From the NCBI GenBank assembly GCA_963803085.1, contig CAWDLE010000016.1:33093-97092 (forward strand): a stretch of 64,000 nucleotides of DNA, written 5' to 3'. Below the pieces are notes generated by a model. The model was not told the origin of the DNA, searched no databases, and saw only the letters and a program-made list of their open reading frames with translations. Of the stretch, positions 8,895 through 18,642 are shown in pieces. This DNA is from JACVRW01 sp963803085 (GTDB lineage: Bacteria; Actinomycetota; Thermoleophilia; Solirubrobacterales; Thermoleophilaceae). A program made the position numbers and the translations under genes. The first letter of the stretch is position 1, and the number at the start of each line of letters is the position of its first letter.

Positions 8895-10390
8895 GGCACG
8901 TCCTCCAGGTGGTCGATGCCGAGCTGGCGCGACTTGAACGTGCCGCCTGCCAGGCCCGGCGTGTTGCCGTCGACCACGAGGTGGCCGCCGGCGTAGCGCG
9001 GGTTGGTGGCGAGCCGGAACGGATAGCCGGTCTGGCCGCCCTGGCAGTCCGCGCGGCCCCTCGAGTCGATCGCCGGGCCGCCGTACTGCGTGTGGAGCAC
9101 CTGCTTGGCGGGCTCGGCCTGCGGGTCCTCGTTCGCCGGGATGTCCACCGGCTTGGTCGACTCGGTGGAGCCGAGCGAGTTCGGCTGGGTCGTGTCCACC
9201 AGCTTCGCCAGGATGCGCTCGGTGGTGCCGCCGGCCACGGTGGCCGACTGGTGCGTGCCGAGCGGGTTGAAGAAGTAGACGAGGTAGTTGCAGACCGTCT
9301 GGTAGGGCGCCACGAACTCGAGCGCCGGGCGCGTGCCCCGCACGGCGGTGCGCAGGTCCTTCAGCGCGAGCAGCGTGCTCGGGTTGTCGCCGAGGTCCTC
9401 GGCGGCCACGAACAGGTCCTCCAGGTCCTGGCCGAGCTGCGGGGTCTGCTGGAACGCGGGCACGCCGGCCTGGAGCGCGTCATTCACGAGCGGAAGCGTG
9501 CGCGGGAGCTGCGCGGCTCCAGGCTGGAGGTCGCGCGACACCGCCGCGAAGCGGGCCAGGAACGGCGTCTGGACCCGGAACGACTCCGTCGCTGCCTGGA
9601 GCGTCGGCGGGCTCTCCTCGATCGTCTCGCGCAGCGCCTGCGGATCGCGCCCGATCGCCGCGAACGTGGTGGCCATCTCGCCGAACCAGCGCGCCTGCAC
9701 GCGCGCCACCGGCGCGGCCTGCGCCGCCGCCGCCTCCAGGCCCGGGAAGAAGTTGCGCAGCTCCGTCTTCGGGTCGGAGAGGTTGCGCATCACAGGCAGC
9801 AGGTAGCGCGTGAACGGCTCGAGCTCGCCGATGGTCGTGTTGATCGCGGGGCCACGGCCGGCGATCGAGTTCCCGAAGCCCTGGAGCGACGTGCGGGCGT
9901 CCGCGCGCGTCTCGGGCGGGAAGCTCGAGAGCACGTCCTCGAGCTCGGGCGCGTTCGGCGTCGCGTTCGTGATGGGGATCGTGTCGCCGTTCTGGAAGGT
10001 CTTGCGGGCGCGGCCCGGGATCAGCTCCACGTACTTCAGGCCCAGTGCGGAGCGCGGCCGCACCAACAGCGTCGTATCCACGGCCAGCGGCTCGATCGAC
10101 TTGTCGAGCTTGAGGTCGAGCACGGCGATGGCCCGCTCCTTGCCGTTCACGACCACCCGGTCGCCCTTGATGTCCTTGACGATGCCGACGCGGAAGCCGC
10201 CGGCTCGCACCTCGTTGCCCTTCACGAGCTTGGCCGCGTTCGGCACCTGGGCCTCGAGCTGGTAGGTGGGTACGAACGGGAGGCCGTTGTTCGCCTGGTA
10301 CGAGATGAAGACGGCGACGATCGCGATCATCACCGTGACCGCGCCGATGAGGACCGGGCTTGCGCCGAGTGATCGGCTGCCGCGCTTCAT
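8891..10390 (-). CDS. Mce/MlaD family protein, third of the operon
   Basis: A 499-aa Mce protein. It has a short basic N-terminus, a membrane helix (residues about 12-30) and an MlaD domain with AKLVKGNEVRAGGFRVGIV and LKYVELIPG. The long helical domain and C-terminal extension are typical of actinobacterial Mce proteins. The KGNEVxAGG motif is shared almost exactly with the first gene of the operon, so these two are the closest paralogs. ATGA overlaps on both sides. Confidence 0.88.
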   Translation of the reverse strand: MKRGSRSLGASPVLIGAVTVMIAIVAVFISYQANNGLPFVPTYQLEAQVPNAAKLVKGNEVRAGGFRVGIVKDIKGDRVVVNGKERAIAVLDLKLDKSIEPLAVDTTLLVRPRSALGLKYVELIPGRARKTFQNGDTIPITNATPNAPELEDVLSSFPPETRADARTSLQGFGNSIAGRGPAINTTIGELEPFTRYLLPVMRNLSDPKTELRNFFPGLEAAAAQAAPVARVQARWFGEMATTFAAIGRDPQALRETIEESPPTLQAATESFRVQTPFLARFAAVSRDLQPGAAQLPRTLPLVNDALQAGVPAFQQTPQLGQDLEDLFVAAEDLGDNPSTLLALKDLRTAVRGTRPALEFVAPYQTVCNYLVYFFNPLGTHQSATVAGGTTERILAKLVDTTQPNSLGSTESTKPVDIPANEDPQAEPAKQVLHTQYGGPAIDSRGRADCQGGQTGYPFRLATNPRYAGGHLVVDGNTPGLAGGTFKSRQLGIDHLEDVP

Positions 10391-11839
10391 TGGCCGAGCA
10401 GGAAGTCGAGGGCAGGGTTGGTTGGGTCAGCGGGCGCCGGAGCCGGAGCCGCCGCGGGAGCTGCGGCCGCGGAGGAGACCGTCGCCGCCGACCCGCCGGG
10501 CCGCGTCGGATCCGGCGTCGTCACACCCGGCTGCGTCGGGCCGAGGAACTGGTTGCAGGTCTCGATGTTCGCCTCGTCCGGCTTGACCGCGTAGGGCGTG
10601 CACCCGTTCACGAGCGCCGTCAGCCGCAGCACGTGGCCCACGTCGTCGAACGCGTTCGTGGAGAGCGTCTGCCAGTAGAAGAAGTTCCAGATCGCCTCCA
10701 TGCCGGTGAAGCCGGCGCGGCTCGAGGTGGTGTGCGTCTTGTCTCCGGCGGGCGGCCCGCTCGCCGCCGCGCGCCGGTCCGGCTCCACGCCGCGGCTGCG
10801 ATCGTCGATCGTCTGGAGCAGCTGCCGCAGCGGCTTCGCGAAGCCAGGCGCGTCCTTCGCCAGGAGGCGCAGCTCGTGGACCTCCTCGTCGGTCTTCAGC
10901 ACCGCGCGGCGGCCCACCACCGACGCCTCGCCGAGAGCCTTGAAGGCCGGCAGGCCCTCTGCGGTGAAAGGCCGTAGCCGTGTCAGGAAGGTGTCGAGCT
11001 CGTCGGACGACGACTCGAGGTCGCGAAGCACCGGCGTCTGAGCCTCCGTCAGGTCCCCGAGACGGCCCATGTAGGGCTCGAGCTCCGCGAGGAAGGCCGG
11101 GCAGGCGCCTGAAGCTCTCCCCCAGCTGCTCGCGCCGCGACGCCGAGATCTCCGCGGTCTCGCCGGCCTCGCGCACGAAGCGGCTCACGTCCTGCTTGCG
11201 GTTTTCGAGCGCGCCCACGACGGTGTTGGCGTCGCCGATGAACTTCTGGATCGTGTCGGTCTGGCGGCCGAGGATCCGCAGTGTCTGGCTCGTCTCGCGA
11301 AGCGCGGGATGCGCGCGGCGGAGAACGTTGCTGAGGTCGCCCGGACGGCCGGCGAGGCCGGCGCCCAGCTCACCGATGATGAGGCGGAAGCGGTCGCGGT
11401 AGGGCCGGCGCATGATGTCGGCAACGAGGTCGATCGCAATCGTGGAGGTGGTCTGCTCCACGGGCACGCGGCCGCCATCGGGGAGGCGCTCGTCCGAGGT
11501 GCCCGGCTGGCAGTCCACGAAGTACTCGCCGATCAGCGACTGCGGGCGGATCTCGCAGCGCGCGTCCTTGCGCAGGTCGGCCAGCCCGGGCTCTGTGACC
11601 TCCGCCTCCACGAGGGCCACCGGCCGCTCGCCGATCTTCGTGACCTTGAAGGTCTTCGTCTGCCCGGCCCGCACGCCGGCGACCTTGAAGTCGCCACCCT
11701 CGGTCAGCCCGAACGCATTGTCGAAGACCAGGTTGTAGGTCTTGCTCCCGGTGTCTTCGTCGTCCTTGGCGCCCACGGACAGGGCGGCTCCGCACACGAC
11801 CCCGAGCACCAGCGCGACCACCGCGATCATCCGCTTCAC
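10387..11839 (-). CDS. Mce/MlaD family protein, second of the operon, interrupted by a frameshift
   Basis: One Mce gene split by a single extra base. From the ATG at 11839 the frame gives a membrane helix, the MlaD domain (FKVAGVRAGQTKTFKV, SLIGEYFVDCQPG) and helices up to SFRRLP. It then runs into nonsense. The second frame continues with AFLAELEPYMGRLGDLTEAQ and ends normally at 10387. Removing one C from the CCC run (GGG on the plus strand, 11099-11101) restores a 483-aa protein, matching its five siblings. Both ends keep the ATGA overlaps, so the gene is otherwise intact. VVCGAALS near the N-terminus is not a proper lipobox. Confidence 0.85.
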
Positions 11840-13206
11840 GGGCCCACCGACCTCTGGTTCGGGTCGCAGTCGAGCGCCGCCGCCTCCTCAGCCGAGAAGA
11901 CGTTGCTGCCGTCCGCCGCGGGCAGCTCGTTCGCGCCCGGGCAGCGGCGGAACTGCTTCAGCTTCGGCCCCGCGCCGAAGAGGATCTCGGAGAAGTTGAT
12001 CCAGGCGCGCGAGAAGCCGCCGTTGGCGTCGTAGCCGCCCGTCGTGGAGAAGTCGTCCATCCAGCCGACGAAGTCGGGCGTGTAGGGCCGGCCGAAGGCG
12101 ATCGTGGGCGCGGCTGCGTTGAGCGCGTCGGTGGTCTCCGGGAACGCCCCGCGGCGATTGGCGCCATTCACGCGCTGCTCGTCCATGGCCACCTGCGCCA
12201 GCGGCGGGAAGCTCTTGATCAGCTCGATCAGGTCGTTGTTCTCGCCCTTGCGCGTGATCGTCCGGGACAGGTCGCGGATCGTCGGCTCGCCGTCGCGCAC
12301 GAACAGGCGCGCCTGGTCGAGGAACGGCCCCAGCCGCTTTACCGCAGGCTTGGCCGCGTCCACCAACGGATCCACGTCGTCGAGGGCGGCGCGCAGGTTC
12401 ACAAAGGTGGTGTTCGCGCGGCGCATGAACGGCGGGAGGCGCTCCACGGACTCGGCGAGGGCGTCCTGCTGGCGCCCGAGCGCGCCGAAGGTGGCGTTCA
12501 GGTTGCCGACGACCCCCGTGAGGTCCTCGCGACGGTCGGCGAGGGCGTTCACGAGGCTGCCCGAGTCCACGAGGAAGCGCTCGAGCAGGGCGTCGTCCCG
12601 TGTCAGCTCCTGGAACAGGCGACTGCCTGTGCTGAGCGCGGGATTCAGGTAGTGGACGCCCCGGCGCAGCTCCTCGCCGCGGCCCTGGAGCATCGCCGCC
12701 GAGCCCTTGAAGAAGTCCTGGAGCCCCGTGCGCGTGCGTTCGTCGAAGAGGTCGAAGATCTGGTCGAGCTCGACCGCCGTGGCGGTCTGATCGGAGCCGA
12801 TCACGGCGCCGTCGTCGATCTCGTCGCCGTTCGCGGGCCCGAGCTGGAGGTCCACGTAGCGGTTGGCGATGCCGGACAGCGACCCCTGCTTGATCAGCAC
12901 CCGCGTGCCCTGGCGCAACGGCTCGTAGTCGCTGTCGGTGATGGCGAGCGTGACCTCTGCCGCCCCGTCCTGGCTCACGTCGATGTCCTTGACGCTTCCG
13001 ACCGTGACGCCGCCGGCCTTCACCTCGTTGCCCTTCACGAGCTGCCCGGCGTTCACGAACTCCGCGGTCACGCGGTAACCACCGTCGCCTCTGAACAACA
13101 GAATGGCGACGGCAATGACGGCCAGGAGGACCAGGATTGCCGCTAGGGCACGTTTCTTGGGATCCGGACCTCCCTCCGTGCGCAGTCCGGCCCCAGCTGC
13201 GCTCAT
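11836..13206 (-). CDS. Mce/MlaD family protein, first of the operon (MceA-like)
   Basis: A 456-aa Mce protein that starts the six-gene operon. After a cytoplasmic N-terminus comes one membrane helix (residues about 18-38), then the MlaD domain (GQLVKGNEVKAGGVTVGSV; ANRYVDLQLGP), long helices, and a tail with two Cys near RRCPGAN and LDCDPN. The ATG at 13206 has an AAGGGG Shine-Dalgarno sequence about 6 bases upstream, unlike the leaderless genes elsewhere in the window. No YrbE/MlaE permease or ATPase gene is adjacent. Confidence 0.88.
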   Translation of the reverse strand: MSAAGAGLRTEGGPDPKKRALAAILVLLAVIAVAILLFRGDGGYRVTAEFVNAGQLVKGNEVKAGGVTVGSVKDIDVSQDGAAEVTLAITDSDYEPLRQGTRVLIKQGSLSGIANRYVDLQLGPANGDEIDDGAVIGSDQTATAVELDQIFDLFDERTRTGLQDFFKGSAAMLQGRGEELRRGVHYLNPALSTGSRLFQELTRDDALLERFLVDSGSLVNALADRREDLTGVVGNLNATFGALGRQQDALAESVERLPPFMRRANTTFVNLRAALDDVDPLVDAAKPAVKRLGPFLDQARLFVRDGEPTIRDLSRTITRKGENNDLIELIKSFPPLAQVAMDEQRVNGANRRGAFPETTDALNAAAPTIAFGRPYTPDFVGWMDDFSTTGGYDANGGFSRAWINFSEILFGAGPKLKQFRRCPGANELPAADGSNVFSAEEAAALDCDPNQRSVGP

Positions 13207-13261
13207 TCGGTCCCCTTACCCCATTTGAGGGGCCGCTCACACACGTGAACCCGCGCCAGTA

Positions 13262-14724
13262 TTAAGAAAGGAGGGGCAGAAGCGCCTGGAGCTTGACCTC
13301 GGTCTCGGCCAACTCCTCCGCCGGCACGGACTCGCTGACGATGCCGCAGCCGGCGTACAGGTGCGCCACGCGGCCCCTCAGGAGCGCGCAGCGGAGCGCC
13401 ACACAGAACTCGCCGTCCTCCGCAAGGTCTGTCCAGCCCACCGCGCCGGCGTACCAGCCGCGGTCGAGGCCCTCGAGGGCTGGAATCAGCGGCAGCGCCG
13501 CCTCGCGCGGCTCGCCGCCCACAGCGGGCGTCGGAAGCAGCATGCCCACCAGCTCCACGGCCGGCACGGGGTCGGCAAGCTGGGCGCGGATCGGGGTGGC
13601 GAGGTGCTGGACGTTGTGCACCTTCACGAGCACCGGCTCCTCGCCCGCCGCGACCCAGAGGCTCACCGGGTCGAGCGTCCGCTCGATACGGCGCGCCACG
13701 ATCGCCTGCTCCGCCCGGTCCTTCGCGCTTTGGAGGAGCTGCTCGCCCAGGTGGTCGTCCACCGACGGGTCCGCGCTACGTCGGGTGGTGCCGGCGAGCG
13801 CGACCGTCTGGGCGCGCTGGCCATCGCGGCGCACCAGCAGCTCGGGGCTGGCGCCGACGAACGCGGCCTCCGGCGTGCCGACGCACCAGCAGTAGCAGGC
13901 GGGAAACAGCTCTCGCAGGGCGCCGAACACCGGCGCCGGGTCGTGCGGCGACGGCGCGTGGGCGCGCACCTCCCGCGCGAGCACGACCTTCTCGAGCTCG
14001 CCGGCCCGGATCCGCTCCACGGCGCGCTCGACGGCGTGCTCGTAGTGCGAGGGCGGGGCGGCGCTCGCCACTCGGGTGCGCTCGATGGGGTCGGGGTCGA
14101 GGAGGGGCATCGCGGCGGGTGCGAGCGCGCTGACGCGGACGAGCAGCCGCTCGGTCACTGCCTCGGCGTCGTCGTCGGGATGAACGACAGCATTGAGGGT
14201 CATGCGCGCCTCGTCGCCCTGCCGGCTGAGCGATAGCTCCGGGAGCACAACCGAGGCCGGCGCCAGCGACGACCACTCCGGCGAGGAGCCGCCGTCGTGT
14301 GCGAATGCGAAGCCGCCGACGAACGCGGGCCCTGCTGCGGGGGGCCTGTGGGGATCCTCCGCAGGGTCATCCGCGAGCGCCTCCCCCGCCAACTCCCGAG
14401 CACGCTCTGCCACATCGGCGAACCGATCGGGCCCGCGCGCCTCGATCGTGATCGCTTCACCCAAACCCGCCAGCACGAAGCCGTCGCGATCCGGCTGTTC
14501 GAGGCAGGCGAAGCGGTCGTCGGGCCGCCTGGCGTTAGAACGGCAGCACTGAGGTCGAGCTCGGCCGGGATTGGCACGGTGATCGCGGCGAGGGTGCCGG
14601 CGCCGCTCCGCCGCGCCTGTTTGGCGGCCGCGGCGATGCGTTCGCGGAGCCGCTCAACTGCAGCACTGGAGAGCGCGAAGCGATCCTCTGGGCGTGCAAC
14701 GCGAACCGTCACGCCCCACAGCAT
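13262..14724 (-). CDS. menF: isochorismate synthase, interrupted by a frameshift
   Basis: Chorismate-binding enzyme that converts chorismate to isochorismate, the first step of menaquinone synthesis. The larger open segment (14476 to 13262) has EKVVLAREV, FVGASPELLVRR, AKDRAEQAIV, PTPAVGGEPREAAL, YAGAVGW and YAGCGIVSES, all typical of MenF/EntC. The N-terminal piece lies in another frame: from the ATG at 14724 it reads VTVRVARPEDRFALS to AAVLTPGG. The second frame resumes with RPDDRFACLEQPDRDGFVLAG. One base missing at about 14525-14580 explains the break; the joined protein would be about 487 aa. The KDRAEQ segment favours isochorismate synthase over salicylate or anthranilate synthase. Confidence 0.85.
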
Positions 14725-14837
14725 GCCGAAATTCCGTCGAGTGTCCTGTTCTATAGACCGTATGGGTCCACTAGGCAGGATGCTTGGCCCTGCCTGTGAA
14801 GCTTTTGATACCCGCATTGACTCGGTCGGCGGCGTTT

Positions 14838-14861
14838 GGAACGCTGCATACTCGGCGAGTC
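14838..14861 (+). promoter_or_regulatory. possible ECF-sigma promoter of the WS/DGAT gene
   Basis: GGAAC, 16 bases, then GTC, the spacing of many ECF-type promoters, ending about 47 bases before the ATG at 14909. This rests on pattern alone, and short motifs occur by chance. Confidence 0.25.
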
Positions 14862-14908
14862 TTAGGGCAGGGAGCGCCCGCAAAAACCTCTGGGAGAGGA
14901 GCAGAGCA

Positions 14909-16300
14909 ATGGCGTCGAACCGTCTCTCTGCGCTCGACGTGTCTTTCCTCGACGTCGAAACGGCCTCGGCCCACATGCACGTGGGCTGGGCGGCCGCCTT
15001 CGACCCGCCCGAGGAGGGCCCCGCACCGAGCTTCGAGCAGTTCCGCGACCACATCGGGCGGCGCCTGCATCGCGCCCCCCGCTACCGCCAGCGTCTTGCC
15101 GGCGTGCCGCTCGGGGTCGCGCGGCCCCTCTGGGTCGACGACGACTGCTTCGACATCACACACCATGTTCGGCCGGCTGACGGCACGAACCTCCCCGAGC
15201 TCGCGGGGTCGGTGCTGTCCACGCCGCTCGGGCGAGACCGCCCGCTATGGGAGCTCTGGATCGCCGACAAGCTCGACGACGGGCGCATCGGTGTCGTGGG
15301 CAAGGCGCATCACTGCATGGTCGACGGGATCGCCGCCGTCGAGCTCGGCCAAGTGCTGCTCGATCCGGAGCCCGACTCGCCTCCGGAGCCGCGGGACGAG
15401 TGGGAGCCCGCGGCGTCCCCCGGTTCGGCGCGACGGTTGGTGGACGGGGTGGTCGACCGGACGCGCGACCAGCTGGCATTGGCCGGGTCCGCCGCGCGGC
15501 TTGCACTGTCACCGGCGGAGGTGGCCAGCGGTGTGAATCGAGCCGGCCGGGCGCTGCTCAGCTCACTGGCGCCGGCCACTCCCTTGGACGTGCTGAACGG
15601 GCCGATCTCCCCCTACCGGGCGCTCGCGACGCTGGGACGCCCGCTCGATGAGCTCAGGGCGATCAAGCGTGCGTACGGCTGCACCGTCAACGACGTGGTG
15701 CTCGCGGCGTCCTCCGGGGGCGTCCGGCGTCACCTCGAACGGCACGGTGAGACCCCCGCTCGGCTCAAGGCGATGGTCCCTGTGAACGTGCGGGCGAGCG
15801 GCGCGGCCGGAGAGCTCGGCAACCGGATCTCGTTCATCTTCCTCGAGCTGCCCTGCGACGAGCCGAGCCCGGAGCTGCGGCTTCAGGACATCAGCCATGC
15901 GACGAAGCGGGCCAAGGCGAGCGGAGAGCCTGCAGGGGCAACGACCGTGCTCGACCTCGCCGCCGCCGCGCCGTCGGCGCTGCAACGGGCGATGTCGCGC
16001 TTGGTGGCCAGCCCCCGCACGTTCAACGTGGTGGTCTCGAACATCCCCGGGCCGCAGGACCCGATGTGGATGCTCGGGTGCCGCCTGCGTGAGACCTACC
16101 CCGTCGTGCCGCTGGCCGATCGCCACGCGCTCTCGATCGGCTTCACGACCGTTGCGGACGGCGCCTTCTTCGGGATCTACGCGGACCGCGACGCCGCGCC
16201 CGACGCTGAGCTGCTCAGAGACGACATCGGCGACGCACTGGATGAGCTCGCGAGGCTGGCGCCGACGAAGCCCGCAGAGGAGGCCGTCCCCGTGGCCTGA
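14909..16300 (+). CDS. wax ester synthase/diacylglycerol acyltransferase (WS/DGAT) family
   Basis: A 463-aa WS/DGAT-family O-acyltransferase, which esterifies long-chain alcohols or diacylglycerol with acyl-CoA to make storage lipid. The catalytic HHxxxDG motif is HHCMVDG at residues 134-140. Other family landmarks are LSALDVSFL at the N-terminus, RPLWELWI, VNDVVLA, the NRISFIF stretch and FNVVVSNIPGP. The ATG at 14909 is preceded by a strong GGAGAGGAG ribosome site. The gene stands alone between menF (divergent) and ilvN (convergent, 17 bases apart). Wax-ester versus triacylglycerol preference cannot be told from sequence. Confidence 0.92.
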   Translation: MASNRLSALDVSFLDVETASAHMHVGWAAAFDPPEEGPAPSFEQFRDHIGRRLHRAPRYRQRLAGVPLGVARPLWVDDDCFDITHHVRPADGTNLPELAGSVLSTPLGRDRPLWELWIADKLDDGRIGVVGKAHHCMVDGIAAVELGQVLLDPEPDSPPEPRDEWEPAASPGSARRLVDGVVDRTRDQLALAGSAARLALSPAEVASGVNRAGRALLSSLAPATPLDVLNGPISPYRALATLGRPLDELRAIKRAYGCTVNDVVLAASSGGVRRHLERHGETPARLKAMVPVNVRASGAAGELGNRISFIFLELPCDEPSPELRLQDISHATKRAKASGEPAGATTVLDLAAAAPSALQRAMSRLVASPRTFNVVVSNIPGPQDPMWMLGCRLRETYPVVPLADRHALSIGFTTVADGAFFGIYADRDAAPDAELLRDDIGDALDELARLAPTKPAEEAVPVA

Positions 16301-16317
16301 CCTCGGCCTCGGCCGCT

Positions 16318-16878
16318 CTACGTGATGCTGCGGCCGCGCGCCACGGCGATCTCGCCGGTGCGGATCAGCTCGATCAGGCCGAACGGGCGGACCATGCCCT
16401 CGAAGGCCTGGATCTTGTCCTCGGTGCCCGTGATCTCCACGGTCACGCTGCGCTTCGACACGTCCACGGTCTTGCCGCGGAAGATCTCGGTGAACTGCAT
16501 CACCTGGGCGCGCGCATCGCCGTCCTGGCACGAGATCTTGAAGAGCGCGAGCTCGCGAGCCACCGTCTCCTCGGGCTCGAGATCGCGGATCTTGATCACG
16601 TGGACGAGCTTGTGGAGCTGCTTGGTCACCTGGTCGATCGGGTGCGCGGCTCCGTCGAGCGTGAGCGTGATCCGCGAGATCGACGTGTCGTCCGTGGCGC
16701 CCACCGCGAGCGAGTCGATGTTGAAGCCGCGCCGGGCGAACAGGCCCGCGATGCGCGCCAGCACACCGGGCTTGTTCTCCACGAGGATCGACAGGATGTG
16801 CTTGCGGCCGGTGCGGATCCCGCCGCTCGCCTGCAGGTCCTCGAGGTTCAGGACCTCCTTGGTGCCTGGCTCACCCAT
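16318..16878 (-). CDS. ilvN: acetolactate synthase small (regulatory) subunit
   Basis: A 186-aa regulatory subunit with an N-terminal ACT domain (HILSILVENKPGVLARIAGL, FARRGFNIDSLAVG) and the conserved C-terminal ALS_ss domain (VARELALFKISC; FRGKTVDVSKRSVTVEITG). It binds the catalytic subunit and gives valine feedback control in branched-chain amino acid synthesis. It begins three bases after the stop of ilvB, so the two are co-transcribed in the order ilvB-ilvN. Confidence 0.95.
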   Translation of the reverse strand: MGEPGTKEVLNLEDLQASGGIRTGRKHILSILVENKPGVLARIAGLFARRGFNIDSLAVGATDDTSISRITLTLDGAAHPIDQVTKQLHKLVHVIKIRDLEPEETVARELALFKISCQDGDARAQVMQFTEIFRGKTVDVSKRSVTVEITGTEDKIQAFEGMVRPFGLIELIRTGEIAVARGRSIT

Positions 16879-16881
16879 CGC

Positions 16882-18558
16882 TCAGCCCACCATGTCCCGG
16901 GCGGCCTGACCGGCCGGGATCATCGGGTAGCAGTTCTCCTCTGGCGTCACGCGAACGTCGACGAGCACGGGGCCGTCATCGGCTAGCGCCTCCTTGAAGC
17001 CGCCCACCAGCTCGTTCTTGTCGGTGATGAGCATGCCCTTGGCGCCGAACGCGTCCGCCAGCTTCACCCAGTCCGGGCTCGAACCCATCTTCACCGACGA
17101 GTAGCGGCGGTCCCAGAACAGCTCCTGCCACTGGCGCACCATCCCGAGGTGGCCGTTGTTCATCAGGAAGATCTTCACCGGAATGCTCTCGTCCACGCAG
17201 GTGGCGAGCTCCTGAATGTTCATGATCAGCGAGCCGTCGCCGGCCAGGCAGACCACGTCGTCGTCGGGGCAGGCGACCTTGGCGCCCATCGCCGACGGCA
17301 GCCCGAATCCCATCGTGCCGAGGCCACCGGAGTTGATCCACTGGCGCGGGCGCGTGAAGCCGTAGTACTGCGCTGCCCACATCTGATGCTGACCCACGTC
17401 CGAGGTCACGATCGCCTGGCCGCCGGTGGCCTCGAACATGGCCTCGACCATGTACTGCGGCTTGATCTCGCCGTCAGCGGTCTGCTCGTAGGCCAGCGGG
17501 TGCTTCTCCTGCCAGCCCTTGATGCGCTGCCACCAGCCCTCCAGCCGCGACGGGTCCGCCCCAAGCGCCCGGTACTCGGCGGTGAGCTTGGGGAGGATGT
17601 TCTTGGCGTCACCGACGATCGGGATGTGCGCCGGCACGTTCTTCGAGATCTCGGCGGGGTCCACGTCGATGTGGATGAACTTCGCCCTCGGCGCGAACTC
17701 GGAGAGCTTGCCCGTCACGCGGTCGTCGAAGCGGGCGCCGATCGCGACGATCAGGTCCGCCTCGTCCATCGAGTAGTTCGCCGTGCGCGTGCCGTGCATC
17801 CCGGGCATGCCGAGCCACTGCTCGTCGTCCGCGGGGAAGGCGCCGAGCCCCATCAGCGTGCAGGTCACCGGGAAGCGGTCGGACTTGCAGAGCTCGCGGA
17901 ACTCCTTGGACGCGTTCGCGTTCACGATCCCGCCGCCGCCGTAGATCACCGGACGGCGCGCGTTCGCCAGCGCCTTGGCGGCGAGGCGGATCTGCTTGAG
18001 GTTGCCGTCCGTGGTCGGCTGGTAGCCGGGCAGATGGACGCTCGCCACCGGCTCGTATGGGATGTCGGCGCGCGAGAGGTCCTGCGGGATGTCCACCAGC
18101 ACCGGTCCCGGACGCCCCGTGCGCGCCACGTGGAACGCCTCGTGGATCGCGTTCGGGATCTGGCGCGGGTCCTGGATCATGATCGAGTGCTTCACGATCG
18201 GCATCGTGATGCCGGAGATGTCGGCCTCCTGGAAGCCGTCCGTGCCGATCAGGTCGGTGCGCACCTGCCCGGTGAGGAACACGGTCGGCACGCTGTCCAT
18301 CACGGCGTCGGCGATCGCGGTCACGAGATTGGTGGCGCCGGGGCCGCTCGTGGCGAGCGCCACTCCGACCTTGCCTGACGCCTTCGCGTAGCCCTCCGCG
18401 GCGTGGCCGGCGCCCTGCTCGTGACGGCACTGGACGTGCCGCAGGCCGGCGTCGTAGAGCGCGTCGTAGGTGGGAAGGTTCGCGCCCCCCGGAATGCCGA
18501 ATACATGGTCCACGCCCTCGGCCTTGAGGCACTCCATGATGGCGTCGACGGCTCGCAT
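16882..18558 (-). CDS. ilvB: acetolactate synthase large (catalytic) subunit
   Basis: ThDP/FAD enzyme that condenses two pyruvates, or pyruvate and 2-oxobutyrate, in valine/leucine/isoleucine synthesis; 558 aa. The N-terminal PYR domain holds the catalytic Glu in CRHEQGAGHAAEGYAKASG. The central domain binds FAD. The C-terminal PP domain shows LAGDGS and FLMNNGHLGMVRQWQELFW, the GDG(X)nNN cofactor motif. The ATG at 18558 has a GAAAGGA ribosome site 11 bases upstream and a leader of about 50 bases. Confidence 0.95.
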   Translation of the reverse strand: MRAVDAIMECLKAEGVDHVFGIPGGANLPTYDALYDAGLRHVQCRHEQGAGHAAEGYAKASGKVGVALATSGPGATNLVTAIADAVMDSVPTVFLTGQVRTDLIGTDGFQEADISGITMPIVKHSIMIQDPRQIPNAIHEAFHVARTGRPGPVLVDIPQDLSRADIPYEPVASVHLPGYQPTTDGNLKQIRLAAKALANARRPVIYGGGGIVNANASKEFRELCKSDRFPVTCTLMGLGAFPADDEQWLGMPGMHGTRTANYSMDEADLIVAIGARFDDRVTGKLSEFAPRAKFIHIDVDPAEISKNVPAHIPIVGDAKNILPKLTAEYRALGADPSRLEGWWQRIKGWQEKHPLAYEQTADGEIKPQYMVEAMFEATGGQAIVTSDVGQHQMWAAQYYGFTRPRQWINSGGLGTMGFGLPSAMGAKVACPDDDVVCLAGDGSLIMNIQELATCVDESIPVKIFLMNNGHLGMVRQWQELFWDRRYSSVKMGSSPDWVKLADAFGAKGMLITDKNELVGGFKEALADDGPVLVDVRVTPEENCYPMIPAGQAARDMVG

Positions 18559-18618
18559 GACGGCGCGGGTCCTTTCGGGATGAAATTTCTGCTGGCCGGG
18601 GCGGCCAGCGGGCCAGTC

Positions 18619-18624
18619 AGTCTA
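18619..18624 (-). promoter_or_regulatory. candidate -10 box for ilvBN
   Basis: TAGACT on the minus strand, which would give a leader of about 50 bases including the GAAAGGA ribosome site of ilvB. No convincing -35 is seen, and the box lies between ilvB and the stop of the upstream zinc-ribbon gene. Confidence 0.35.
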
Positions 18625-18642
18625 ACAAGCGGTTTTTCGCGC

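Noticed and set aside
11780..11839. Possible lipoprotein signal in the second mce gene (VVCGAALS)
   Set aside because: The residue before Cys is Val and the box does not fit L-(A/S/T)-(G/A)-C, so a lipid anchor is unlikely.
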